From NCBI GenBank assembly GCA_026400935.1, contig JAPLNX010000053.1, positions 1 to 39,634 on the forward strand: a stretch of DNA of 39,634 nt. The letters are read 5' to 3'. This stretch comes from Planctomycetia bacterium. GTDB taxonomy: Bacteria > Planctomycetota > Planctomycetia > Planctomycetales > Planctomycetaceae. The position numbers were made by a program, and so were the translations under genes. Below the pieces are notes generated by a model, which worked only from the letters and a program-made list of their open reading frames with translations, was not told where the DNA came from and did not search any database. Below, one piece after another: positions 32,365 through 39,634 of the stretch. Numbering within the stretch: the stretch's first letter is position 1; every line of letters starts with the position of its first letter.

Positions 32365-35300
32365 TTATCTGCTTGGCAATTCAATCGGGGTCAATCCTGG
32401 AACGACCTCTTGGGCGAGCCTCACCATGTGCGGGTGGCAGGTGAAGAACAATACTTGAGCTGACCGAGAAATGTCGGCCAATGCGGTCAGTGTTTGTCGG
32501 CTGCGGGCTTCATCGAAGTTGACAAGCACGTCGTCGATGACGATCGGAAGCGGTTGGTTTTTCTCGCAGTAGTGCAGGACGTAGGCGAGGCGAATGGCGA
32601 GATAAAGTTGCTCGCGGGTTCCGGTACTAAGTTGATCTGGAGTCCGTTCGACGCCATCAAAGCGGCGAATCAGCACATGCTGCTTGCTGCCGCTGGAGCG
32701 ATCGAATTCGACGTACTTACCGCCGGTCATTTGGCTCAGCAGTCGTGAGACCGTCTTGATCATCACTGGTTGATTCTCTTTCTCGAAGCGACTGACCGCC
32801 GCGTTGAGCAGATGCCTCGCAAAGATCAACGGCATGTAACGATCGACCTCAGCGGCAAGTAGCGAGCGTTTGCGAGACAGTTCTTCGGTAAGACTCGCGA
32901 CCTCACTCGAACCGTCGAGTTGAGCGAGTTCCTTCCGCGCGGCACCGACCGCTTCGCGAGCCGCACTGTATTGCGACTCATGCTCGAGAAGCTGTGCAGC
33001 AAGATCGCGTTGTTCCCCTTCGAGGATCACTCGTTCGCTGTGAGCGAGCGACGCTTCAAATTCTTCGCGATCATCCCCAGCACGAACATTGTCGATATCA
33101 CGTTGAAGCTGATCAATCTCCGCATCAAGCCGGACGATCTTCTCGGTACGAGTAACGACTTCGAGAAACTCCGCTTCGGTCGCCGCACAGGCGAGAGCAA
33201 ACAAGTCGGTGCGTTCGCCATCGAGTTTGTGGTGACGCTCGCTCAAAGACTTCGCTTGCTCACGCGCGGCAGACAGTTTTTGCGAAAGAGCATCGTGCCT
33301 CCGCTGAGCTTCGACCGCCTGCTCGACTTGCTCGGCCAACTTCTCGATCGCCAATTCGGGCGGGTCGCGCAGCAGGGCGACATCCAGCGACTCGCACAGC
33401 GAACGGACTCGCAGATTGAACTCGCCAATGCGCGATTGCATCGCGTCGATGCGTGCCTCTTCACCGGGAAGCGTCGCCAGCCGGACTCGCGTCGCACTCA
33501 GCTTGTCGATCACTTCGCGAGCGAGTTCTGCACTCCAACTGGCAGGCAGATTGAGGCGACTCAAAACCGCATGCCATTCCGCGTTCGCGCCTCCCTCACG
33601 TTCAGCGAGATTTTGTAGATCGGCGTCATACTTCGCAATCTGCTTGTCGAGTCTGCGAGCTTCTTTTTGCAAATCTATCGCTCGACGTTGCTGATCTTTC
33701 GCGTCATCGACGGATTGTTTTGCAAGTTGCAGCAACCGTAGCACAGACGGCTCTAAGGTCGAACCGCCGCTGGCGGCACGAAGGCTTTGCTCAAACAACG
33801 CGATCCGTTCGGCGAGTCGCGATTGTTCGACCAGCAATTCATCACGTTGAGCGATCGTCGCGCACGCCACTCCGTGATCTTTTAGCCACGCGAGCATCGC
33901 ATCCGGCGCGAGCGGCTCGAAACCGCATGGCTTCCAAAGTGCGAACCACTCTGCCTGCAACTCGGCCTGCTGACGATCGAGGTCCGCAATCCGTAGTCGC
34001 TTTTGTTCGAGTCGCGCAGCGAGCGTCTTCAGTTGTCGGCGCAGACCTTCACGCTCGGCGACCTCTTTCGCGTTGTCATAGATTTGGTCTGCGATGTTGT
34101 CGGCGACACGCACCGCTTGCTCGTAGCCATCGGGGAGCGTGTCAATAATCTGACTTGGCGAGCCGGGCGGAATTAGTCCCCGGATGTTTGCGTTTGTCAT
34201 CGCACCGACACTCGTGTTTGTCCGAGGGCGAACGTCTCCCGGCTCGCCAGAGCCTGAGAGCGCCGTGTCACCGTTCAACCAAGCGGCAACGCCAACATCG
34301 GCTTGCTCTCCAGCGATGTATTTCTGATGAACGAGGTTCCAACCGGCATCGCGTCGTTCGCGTGCGGCATCGCGTTCGTCGAGACTCGGCACGACTTGTC
34401 GCGACATCGCCGAGGCGAGTGTGTTGTCAATCTCGCGCTGCTTGACTTCATCTTCGGCGAGCGAACTCTGTTCGATGCGAAGTTGCTCGCGCACAGCGGC
34501 GAAACGTGTCCCGAATTCGGCGAGCGTTTCCTGACGCGGTACAGGCAATTCACCCAAAGTGGCTCGTCGATCTACGTTGAGAGTCGCGTCACGGAGCGGC
34601 GAGCCACACTCGTCGGTAATGAGCGGCGGTGTCAGCCTACGAATTTGCGTCGTGAGCTTGCGTTCGAGCTTGGCCAGATCGACGCCAATGCTTTCTGCTT
34701 GCTTGCGATTCGCAACGAAGTCCGCTTCGTCCGCCAACACAGCAACAATTGCCGTGACATCGTGTGGCGAACCAATCTCGGCAAGCTCATTCTGTGCGTG
34801 TTCGAAGTTCGCGGCATCGCTGTCTCGCTTGGCCGCAAACGTTGTCTGCAACTTGGTTCGCTCGCGACTTTCGTGACTGAGGCGATCAATCTCCGCCCGC
34901 GTGGACACATCGACGGAGAAGGCTTGCAAGTCCGCGTGCGTCCAACCGGGACGCAGCTCACTCAATTCGCGCTCGATCTGCAACCGCGAGGCCTCTCGCT
35001 TCCGTTGGATTTCGGGAAGATCGTGTTTCGCGTCAATGTATGACTGCCGTTGTTCGACGCAAGCTTTGATCTCCGTTCGATAAGAGACAGCGCCTGGATC
35101 GAGCTTCAACTCGACGAGACGGCGTTCGGCCTGTTCGATCTCGGAAATGCACTTGGCTTGTTCACCCGCCAGCGATTTCAAACTGGTACTCAGTGTTTGA
35201 AACTGCTGCCGCGCGTTAGCCGGAATCCGTAGCAAAGGCCGCTCACCTGTGATCACATTCGATGTGAAAACATCGTCCGAACCGTGGAGCATGCGAGCCG

Positions 35301-36105
35301 CCTGCTCTACTGAGTGCAAACCGCTCCCGATGCTGTCTCGCTCAGCACGTCGTTGCTGCAACTCCCACCACTTCGGCCATGCTCGGACACGCTTCTCGAT
35401 CTTCGAGTGCTCTCGCCGCAGTTGCTCGACTTGCTGATGCAACGCCTCAGCACGCTCGGCCAATTTCGTGACGTTCGACTCCGCTTCGTGAAATTTATCA
35501 GGACGCAACGAACGCTCTTTGATCTTTTTTGTCAGGTCTTTGAGTTCCGCCACCAACACGTTGATCGCTGGCTTTGAGCCGCCCTTCTTGAAAAGCTCAT
35601 CTGCCTGACGAGTCAACTCGGCGACGACCTTGTCCGGACTGTGGTTCCCGCCGAGACTGCCACCAAATAACGCCGACTGCACGCTGTCATGTTTGAGACT
35701 CAATTCCCCTTGGCTGAGTTGATCCAACCCGAACGCAAAGACCGATTCAAACAAACCACGATCCGCATGATCGAGCAGCCGCAACCAACCGGCATCATCA
35801 AGATCACTCGCATTCCCATCGAGTTTGATCGTGACCTTATCTTTGTTCCCTTTACGACGGCGCAGCTCAACCGATCGCCCGTCACGCAACGTAAGCGTCG
35901 CGACGCCCGCCATCTCTCCTTTGTCACCGAAGTCATACGGCGTGCGCGTCGGAAAATCGAAAAGCAGCCCGCGCAAGAATTCGAGCAACGTCGTCTTCCC
36001 TGCTTCGTTCGGCCCATAGATGACCTGCATCCCGTCGCCAGGGAAGACGAGATCGCACTCGTTAAAGTGCCCGAAGCGGTTGATGTGTAATTGCTGAATC
36101 TTCAC
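32365..36105 (-). CDS. yhaN: YhaN/SbcC-like DNA repair ATPase (SMC-type)
   Basis: About 1246 residues. The N-terminal ABC half begins KIQQLHINRFGHFNECDLVF with Walker A GPNEAGKTT at 31-39; the C-terminal half has the signature region QLSTGTREQLYLAIRLAYV near 1163, Walker B PLPIVIDDVLVNFDE near 1190 and the FFTCHPH switch. Between them lie long charged helices typical of an antiparallel coiled coil. No CxxC zinc hook is present, which separates it from Rad50/SbcC and fits YhaN. The start is a GTG at 36105, with AGGGG six bases upstream; the frame is open to 36141 but the family N-terminus starts at VKIQQL. A palindromic element interrupts the coiled-coil region at residues about 620-650 in frame. 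The partner nuclease is the next gene upstream; together they resemble Mre11-Rad50. Confidence 0.9.
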   Translation of the reverse strand: MKIQQLHINRFGHFNECDLVFPGDGMQVIYGPNEAGKTTLLEFLRGLLFDFPTRTPYDFGDKGEMAGVATLTLRDGRSVELRRRKGNKDKVTIKLDGNASDLDDAGWLRLLDHADRGLFESVFAFGLDQLSQGELSLKHDSVQSALFGGSLGGNHSPDKVVAELTRQADELFKKGGSKPAINVLVAELKDLTKKIKERSLRPDKFHEAESNVTKLAERAEALHQQVEQLRREHSKIEKRVRAWPKWWELQQRRAERDSIGSGLHSVEQAARMLHGSDDVFTSNVITGERPLLRIPANARQQFQTLSTSLKSLAGEQAKCISEIEQAERRLVELKLDPGAVSYRTEIKACVEQRQSYIDAKHDLPEIQRKREASRLQIERELSELRPGWTHADLQAFSVDVSTRAEIDRLSHESRERTKLQTTFAAKRDSDAANFEHAQNELAEIGSPHDVTAIVAVLADEADFVANRKQAESIGVDLAKLERKLTTQIRRLTPPLITDECGSPLRDATLNVDRRATLGELPVPRQETLAEFGTRFAAVREQLRIEQSSLAEDEVKQREIDNTLASAMSRQVVPSLDERDAARERRDAGWNLVHQKYIAGEQADVGVAAWLNGDTALSGSGEPGDVRPRTNTSVGAMTNANIRGLIPPGSPSQIIDTLPDGYEQAVRVADNIADQIYDNAKEVAEREGLRRQLKTLAARLEQKRLRIADLDRQQAELQAEWFALWKPCGFEPLAPDAMLAWLKDHGVACATIAQRDELLVEQSRLAERIALFEQSLRAASGGSTLEPSVLRLLQLAKQSVDDAKDQQRRAIDLQKEARRLDKQIAKYDADLQNLAEREGGANAEWHAVLSRLNLPASWSAELAREVIDKLSATRVRLATLPGEEARIDAMQSRIGEFNLRVRSLCESLDVALLRDPPELAIEKLAEQVEQAVEAQRRHDALSQKLSAAREQAKSLSERHHKLDGERTDLFALACAATEAEFLEVVTRTEKIVRLDAEIDQLQRDIDNVRAGDDREEFEASLAHSERVILEGEQRDLAAQLLEHESQYSAAREAVGAARKELAQLDGSSEVASLTEELSRKRSLLAAEVDRYMPLIFARHLLNAAVSRFEKENQPVMIKTVSRLLSQMTGGKYVEFDRSSGSKQHVLIRRFDGVERTPDQLSTGTREQLYLAIRLAYVLHYCEKNQPLPIVIDDVLVNFDEARSRQTLTALADISRSAQVLFFTCHPHMVRLAQEVVPGLTPIELPSR
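34156..34249. repeat. Palindromic element (family A) inside the YhaN-like gene
   Basis: Twelve-base perfect arms, TGGCGAGCCGGG at 34156-34167 and its complement at 34238-34249. Each half is a hairpin (left: CCGGG...CCCGG around GGAATTAGT). The left 30 bases match 24 of 30 bases at 37805-37834 in the sulfatase gene, and the right halves also align (about 23 of 34). It stays in frame and encodes a Gly/Pro/Thr/Asn-rich piece (SGEPGDVRPRTNTSVG ... GLIPPGSPS) unlike its coiled-coil surroundings. Confidence 0.88.
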
Positions 36106-36111
36106 GGAAAA

Positions 36112-36279
36112 CCCCTGGAGCGATGCGGCTCGACGCAGCACTCAACCAATTGCAATGGCGACTTTCAAAGTCCCCAGAACGCTGTCACAAAATCTGGATG
36201 TTTGACGAGCATTTTCCCGCGTTCCACCGTCTTTATTCCAATTGATTGGAGGGCTGCGTCGAACCGCAGCACGCCAGGG
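36112..36279. repeat. Long inverted-repeat element filling the gap between nuclease and ATPase genes
   Basis: The left arm (from 36113: CCCTGG, then TGCGG, TCGACGCAGC and the CTCAACCAATTG region, to about 36152) matches the reverse complement of the right arm (36238-36279); 23 of the first 27 positions are identical, with one gap further in. The arms are about 40 bases each with roughly 85 bases between. The element begins 7 bases before the YhaN-like start codon and ends 5 bases after the nuclease stop. Its left end supplies the AGGGG ribosome-binding sequence of the ATPase gene. Confidence 0.8.
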
Positions 36280-36284
36280 TTTGT

Positions 36285-37544
36285 TCAAACCAAATGACTC
36301 AGCAACAGCGTTTCCGCGTCACGCAGCCATTCGACGTGTCGCGCCGAATCGTCGAGATCGAACTTGTCTTCACCGTCGCCATCTTGAGTCAGCTCGGCGG
36401 CCACTTTTGTCGCGAGGTCTTTCGTTTCTGGTAATGCGAGCAACGCCTGAGGATCAGCGGCCAGCGAACCGATGTCTCGCAGCAACTGGCCAATCAAGTC
36501 CTGTCGCTCACGCAGCGCGTCGAGATTAAGCGGCGATTGCGTGTGAAACTTGACCTTCTCAATCCACACATCAACTCCCAAATCCGGTGCGAGTGCTCGC
36601 AAGTTGGCGATGAGTTGCTGCCGCGACGCATCCTTCGCGAGTTGCTCATGCACGGCACAGCGCCCCGTGAATTCCAACCGCACTGCCGCGAGCCTTCCGG
36701 ATGCTGTCGCCACGATTTGCAGCAACCGCTTTCGCGTCGCGCTGAGCAAAGCCTCTTCATCGTCATCAGATTGCAACGCGATCGTCTCTCGAAACCATCG
36801 CATGATCGCGGTCTCTCGAAACTCAACTTCGAGCACTCCCCTGCCCTGCTCTTCAACGGTGACCAGCAAACATCCTTTGCGTCCAACCTCGCGTGCATGA
36901 CGTCCTTGCGTGTTTCCTGAATAGACAACGTGCGGCTGCTCATGCAGAACTTCAAACTCGTGAACGTGCCCCAATGCCCAATAGTCGTAACCCTTCGTCG
37001 CCAACTCCTCAACCGAACACGGAGCATAAGCCGCGTGACTTGAGTTGCCTCCGGCATTCGTGTGCAACAACCCTATGTTGAAGCAACCAGCAACCGGCTC
37101 GGGATAATTCGGCACCAGATTTTCGGTCACTTCACGCTTCGGGTAACTCATCCCATGCAGGGCGACCGGCAACGTCGGATGCCGCACTGTCTGCGGTCGC
37201 TTGTGATCAAAGAGCGTCACGTTCGCTGGCCAAGGAACATGACGAATCATCTCTTCACGCGAGTCGTGATTGCCCAGAATCAAATAGACCGGAATTTTCT
37301 CCTGATCGAGCTTCCGCAGTTGCTCCGCCACCGCAAGAGCCGCATTGAAATCCTTGACCTCGGTGTCAAACAAGTCCCCGGCGATCACCAGGAAATCCAC
37401 ACGCTCTTCCAAGCAGAGTTCCACAACGCGATCAAACGCCTGCCGAGTCGCAACCCGCAACCGCTCCACCGGCGCACCGGGATACGCTTCCAGACCTCGC
37501 AACGGACTGTCGAGATGGATATCAGCAGCATGAATAAAACGCAT
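36285..37544 (-). CDS. yhaO: YhaO/SbcD-like metallophosphoesterase nuclease
   Basis: A 419-residue Mre11-type phosphoesterase acting on DNA ends with two metal ions. The five phosphoesterase motifs are in order: MRFIHAADIHLDSPL (D8, H10), VIAGDLFD, ILGNHDSREE, LHTNAGG (HxN/H region) and WALGHVHEF. The C-terminal domain (from about 270) is the YhaO capping/partner-binding part. It is encoded just before the YhaN-like ATPase, the order seen for sbcD-sbcC and yhaO-yhaN, and a 179-base gap holds an inverted-repeat element. The pair is expected to form a complex processing DNA breaks or hairpins. It runs divergently from the sulfatase. Confidence 0.92.
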   Translation of the reverse strand: MRFIHAADIHLDSPLRGLEAYPGAPVERLRVATRQAFDRVVELCLEERVDFLVIAGDLFDTEVKDFNAALAVAEQLRKLDQEKIPVYLILGNHDSREEMIRHVPWPANVTLFDHKRPQTVRHPTLPVALHGMSYPKREVTENLVPNYPEPVAGCFNIGLLHTNAGGNSSHAAYAPCSVEELATKGYDYWALGHVHEFEVLHEQPHVVYSGNTQGRHAREVGRKGCLLVTVEEQGRGVLEVEFRETAIMRWFRETIALQSDDDEEALLSATRKRLLQIVATASGRLAAVRLEFTGRCAVHEQLAKDASRQQLIANLRALAPDLGVDVWIEKVKFHTQSPLNLDALRERQDLIGQLLRDIGSLAADPQALLALPETKDLATKVAAELTQDGDGEDKFDLDDSARHVEWLRDAETLLLSHLV

Positions 37545-37767
37545 CGAACAGCAGCCTGTCTCTCAAGTTGATCGGGGATGAACAAGGTTGAGGATGGTAC
37601 GAGTCGCATTGTCAGACTCGCAAGTCGCCCGTTTTGTCGTGCTATGACGAGTCATGACGCAACAATTTCAGCCAAGAACGAAAGGCTCCACCTGACGACA
37701 AATTGTTGAACACAATCTATGTTCTCGACTCCCAGAACTTCTGACTCAAACACTGAGGAGTCGCTTC

Positions 37768-39453
37768 ATGTTTCTACTCGACGCGGTCACGAATGAAATG
37801 TCCTTGGCGACCCGGACGGGGTTAGCCCCCGGACAAAACGCCAAGCGTATCTGTCCTGGGTCTGACGCTACCCGGCTCACTAAATGTCGCGCCTTCATTT
37901 TTCTGATTGTTTGTTGTGCCTGCTTTTGCGCCGTTGACGAAAACGTGATCGCGGCCGATGCCTCAGTGAGACCGAACATTCTCTTCGTGCTGTGTGACGA
38001 TCTCGGATACGGCGACGTCCGCTGCCTCAATCCGAACGGCAAGATCGCGACGCCGAACATGGATCGATTGGCTCGCGAGGGAATGATTTTCACAGACGCT
38101 CATACGAGTTCTTCGGTCTGCACGCCAACTCGGTATGGGTTGATGACCGGTCGCTACAACTGGCGATCGAGATTGCAGACCCATGTACTCGGCGGCCTCA
38201 GTCCGCGATTGGTTGAACAAGGTCGAATGACCGTGGCATCGATGCTCAAGGCTCGCGGCTACCACACGGCCTGCGTTGGTAAGTGGCATCTCGGTATGGA
38301 CTGGGCACGCATTGACGGGAAGCCGATCACGGAACTCGGCATCGAACCGGTGAGTCAGAACCGCAACGTCGATTATTCACAGCCGATCAAAAACGGCCCG
38401 AACAGCGTCGGCTTCGACGAGTACTTCGGCATTAGCGCGTCGCTCGACATGGTCCCTTACACGTACATCGAGAATGACCGCGTCGTTGCGTTACCGACTG
38501 AGGATCGCGAGTTCGCCATGATGTTCGGTCGCAAGGGACGCAACACACGTCTCGGACCAGCCGCTCCCGGCTTCGATGCGACGAACGTCTTGCCCGACTT
38601 CACCAAGCGAGCGATCTCAGTCATCGAGCGTCAGGCTGCTGATGCCAAACAGGGGAAGCCGTTCTTTCTGTATCTGCCGTTCGCCTCGCCGCACACACCC
38701 GTATTGCCCACCGCCGAATGGCTCGGCAAGAGCGGCCTCAATCCGTATGCCGACTTCGTCATGCAACAAGATGCCTGCCTCGGCCAACTGCTAGAAACGC
38801 TCGATCGCAACGGCCTGACCGATAACACGCTGGTCGTCTTCACGAGTGACAACGGCTGCTCACCCGAAGCCAAGTATGACGAACTGCTCGCGAAGGGCCA
38901 CAACCCCAGCCACATCTTCCGTGGCCACAAAGCCGACATCTATGAAGGAGGCCATCGCGTCCCGTTCCTCGTCCGCTGGCCCGGTCGAGTGCAGGCCGGA
39001 ACGACGACCGACCAACTCATCTGCCTCACCGACTTCATGGCGACCGCTGCTGAAATCTTCAGCGACAAACTCCCCGCCAACGCCGCAGAAGACAGCATCA
39101 GTTTCTTGCCGACTCTGCTCGGCCAAGCCGATAAGACGTCGCGAATAGCCCTCGTCAGTCACTCGATCAACGGCTCATTCGCCATTCGTGACGGAGCCTG
39201 GAAACTCTGCCTCTGCCCCGGCTCCGGCGGTTGGAGCACACCTCGCCCCGGCCAAAAAGATGCCGAATTGCCGCCAGTCCAACTCTTCAATCTCCACGAT
39301 GACATCGGCGAGAAAACCAACTTGCACGTCATGTACCCAGAAGTCGTCGAACGACTCACAACGCTTCTCAATAAATACGTCGCCGACGGCCGCAGTACTC
39401 CCGGTGTCCCACAGAAGAATGCGGTCTCCATACAGATTCACAAAGACCACTAA
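37768..39453 (+). CDS. Exported arylsulfatase (formylglycine type)
   Basis: A 561-residue sulfatase. The active-site Cys is in SSVCTPTRYGLMTGR (C118-x-P120-x-R122), to be converted to formylglycine; metal ligands include D77-D78 (VLCDDLGYG) and the TSDNG segment near 360; VGKWHLG near 170-176 is also typical. The C-terminal domain ends normally. The start at 37768 has GAGGAG seven bases upstream. Between this start and the hydrophobic signal core (residues 42-56, AFIFLIVCCACFCAV) lie about 40 residues, of which 13-39 are encoded by a palindromic element, giving an unusually long n-region. Sulfatases of this kind remove sulfate from algal or animal polysaccharides. The substrate position cannot be told. 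Confidence 0.93.
   Translation: MFLLDAVTNEMSLATRTGLAPGQNAKRICPGSDATRLTKCRAFIFLIVCCACFCAVDENVIAADASVRPNILFVLCDDLGYGDVRCLNPNGKIATPNMDRLAREGMIFTDAHTSSSVCTPTRYGLMTGRYNWRSRLQTHVLGGLSPRLVEQGRMTVASMLKARGYHTACVGKWHLGMDWARIDGKPITELGIEPVSQNRNVDYSQPIKNGPNSVGFDEYFGISASLDMVPYTYIENDRVVALPTEDREFAMMFGRKGRNTRLGPAAPGFDATNVLPDFTKRAISVIERQAADAKQGKPFFLYLPFASPHTPVLPTAEWLGKSGLNPYADFVMQQDACLGQLLETLDRNGLTDNTLVVFTSDNGCSPEAKYDELLAKGHNPSHIFRGHKADIYEGGHRVPFLVRWPGRVQAGTTTDQLICLTDFMATAAEIFSDKLPANAAEDSISFLPTLLGQADKTSRIALVSHSINGSFAIRDGAWKLCLCPGSGGWSTPRPGQKDAELPPVQLFNLHDDIGEKTNLHVMYPEVVERLTTLLNKYVADGRSTPGVPQKNAVSIQIHKDH
37805..37882. repeat. Palindromic element (family A) inside the sulfatase leader
   Basis: Left half 37805-37834 (TGGCGACCCGGACGGGGTTA then GCCCCCGGAC) and right half ending CCCGGCTCACTA at 37882 form an imperfect inverted repeat; each half can fold on its own. 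Homologous to the element at 34156-34249. It is in frame and encodes residues 13-39 (ATRTGLAPGQNAKR...GSDATRLT) of the sulfatase. Confidence 0.85.
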
Positions 39454-39511
39454 CCTCAAACAAGCGATGCCCACCACCCCCACCGAGCTTGCCACATTGG
39501 TCTCTACCCAA

Positions 39512-39634
39512 TTATCCGCATCTGAGAACTGGGAATGGTAGTTGGACGTCGCGGACGAGTTGTTTGAGGTCATTCAGATCATGCGTTTCGAGGTATTCGG
39601 TCATCGACAGCAGGACCCACAGACCGGCCAGCAG
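39512..39634 (-). CDS. 3' end of a gene cut by the right edge, product unknown
   Basis: A minus-strand frame is open from the window edge for 40 codons to a TAA at 39512-39514. It reads LLAGLWVLLSMTEYLETHDL and continues to PFPVLRCG. The composition looks like real protein, with a hydrophobic then helical charged stretch, but I do not recognise a family. It converges on the sulfatase with a gap of about 58 bases. Confidence 0.45.
   Translation of the reverse strand: MLAGLWVLLSMTEYLETHDLNDLKQLVRDVQLPFPVLRCG

Noticed and set aside
32365-36105. Assignment as Rad50/SbcC with zinc hook
   Set aside because: No CxxC hook motif was found in the coiled-coil middle; YhaN-like is the better name.
25874-37544. 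Helicase plus YhaNO as an antiphage defence island
   Set aside because: SNF2 and nuclease/ATPase genes are separated by PadR/HAAS genes, no recombinase, methylase or toxin gene is present, and both parts have housekeeping relatives.
1-39634. CRISPR array, tRNA or rRNA genes, insertion sequence or phage genes
   Set aside because: Looking on both strands by eye I saw no regularly spaced direct repeats, no cloverleaf or rRNA signature sequence, and no transposase, integrase or capsid motif.

Overview
The window reads as chromosomal DNA of a planctomycete (Planctomycetota). The gene content is typical of that phylum: an arylsulfatase with the C-x-P-x-R signature, a Ser/Thr kinase carrying an anti-sigma-like zinc motif and WD40 repeats next to an ECF sigma factor, an ECF sigma factor fused to a long C-terminal domain, a redoxin/cytochrome c/copper-monooxygenase fusion, PadR genes paired with HAAS-type or GyrI-like partners, and several large secreted proteins (PQQ-type propeller, beta-helix, DUF4832, NPCBM metalloprotease). 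I see no rRNA, tRNA, CRISPR array, transposase gene or phage module. The genus cannot be fixed from the sequence alone.

Layout. 0.4-5.3 kb: orphan NarL-type regulator (+), then on the minus strand a PQQ-like membrane protein, a DCC (DUF393) protein coupled to csrA, and a secreted alpha/beta hydrolase. 5.4-11.1 kb (minus): secreted tandem beta-helix protein, then a signalling unit transcribed ECF sigma -> GNAT -> kinase; the kinase-WD40 gene is split by a frameshift. 11.1-15.3 kb (minus): old-yellow-enzyme reductase, TMEM175-like channel, secreted propeller protein. 15.5-17.9 kb (+): PadR / GyrI-like / membrane esterase operon. 17.9-23.9 kb (minus): DUF4832 protein; an operon of copper monooxygenase fusion plus TetR behind a 20-bp TetR-type palindrome; ECF sigma with C-terminal extension. 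24.0-31.9 kb (minus): NPCBM metalloprotease, SWIM-SNF2 helicase, HAAS-like membrane protein with PadR. 32.4-37.5 kb (minus): YhaN/SbcC-like ATPase and YhaO/SbcD-like nuclease. 37.8-39.5 kb (+): sulfatase. A gene on the minus strand is cut by the right edge.

The most unusual signal is not a gene but a population of small palindromic elements. Each is typically two imperfect hairpins facing each other across a short spacer, about 80-170 bp in all. Several lie inside open reading frames without breaking them: in the kinase linker (8333-8418), the TetR N-terminus (19917-19995), the middle of the YhaN-like ATPase (34156-34249) and in front of the sulfatase signal peptide (37805-37882). The last two are visibly the same family (24 of 30 bases identical in the left arm) although the host genes are unrelated. 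Others are intergenic (32200-32294; 36112-36279 exactly between nuclease and ATPase genes). A separate 59-bp repeat (about 76% identity, no gaps) lies upstream of two same-strand genes (15340-15398 and 23889-23947). The coding inserts resemble in behaviour the Rickettsia palindromic elements, which are known to sit in frame inside genes; whether these elements are described for this lineage I cannot tell from here.
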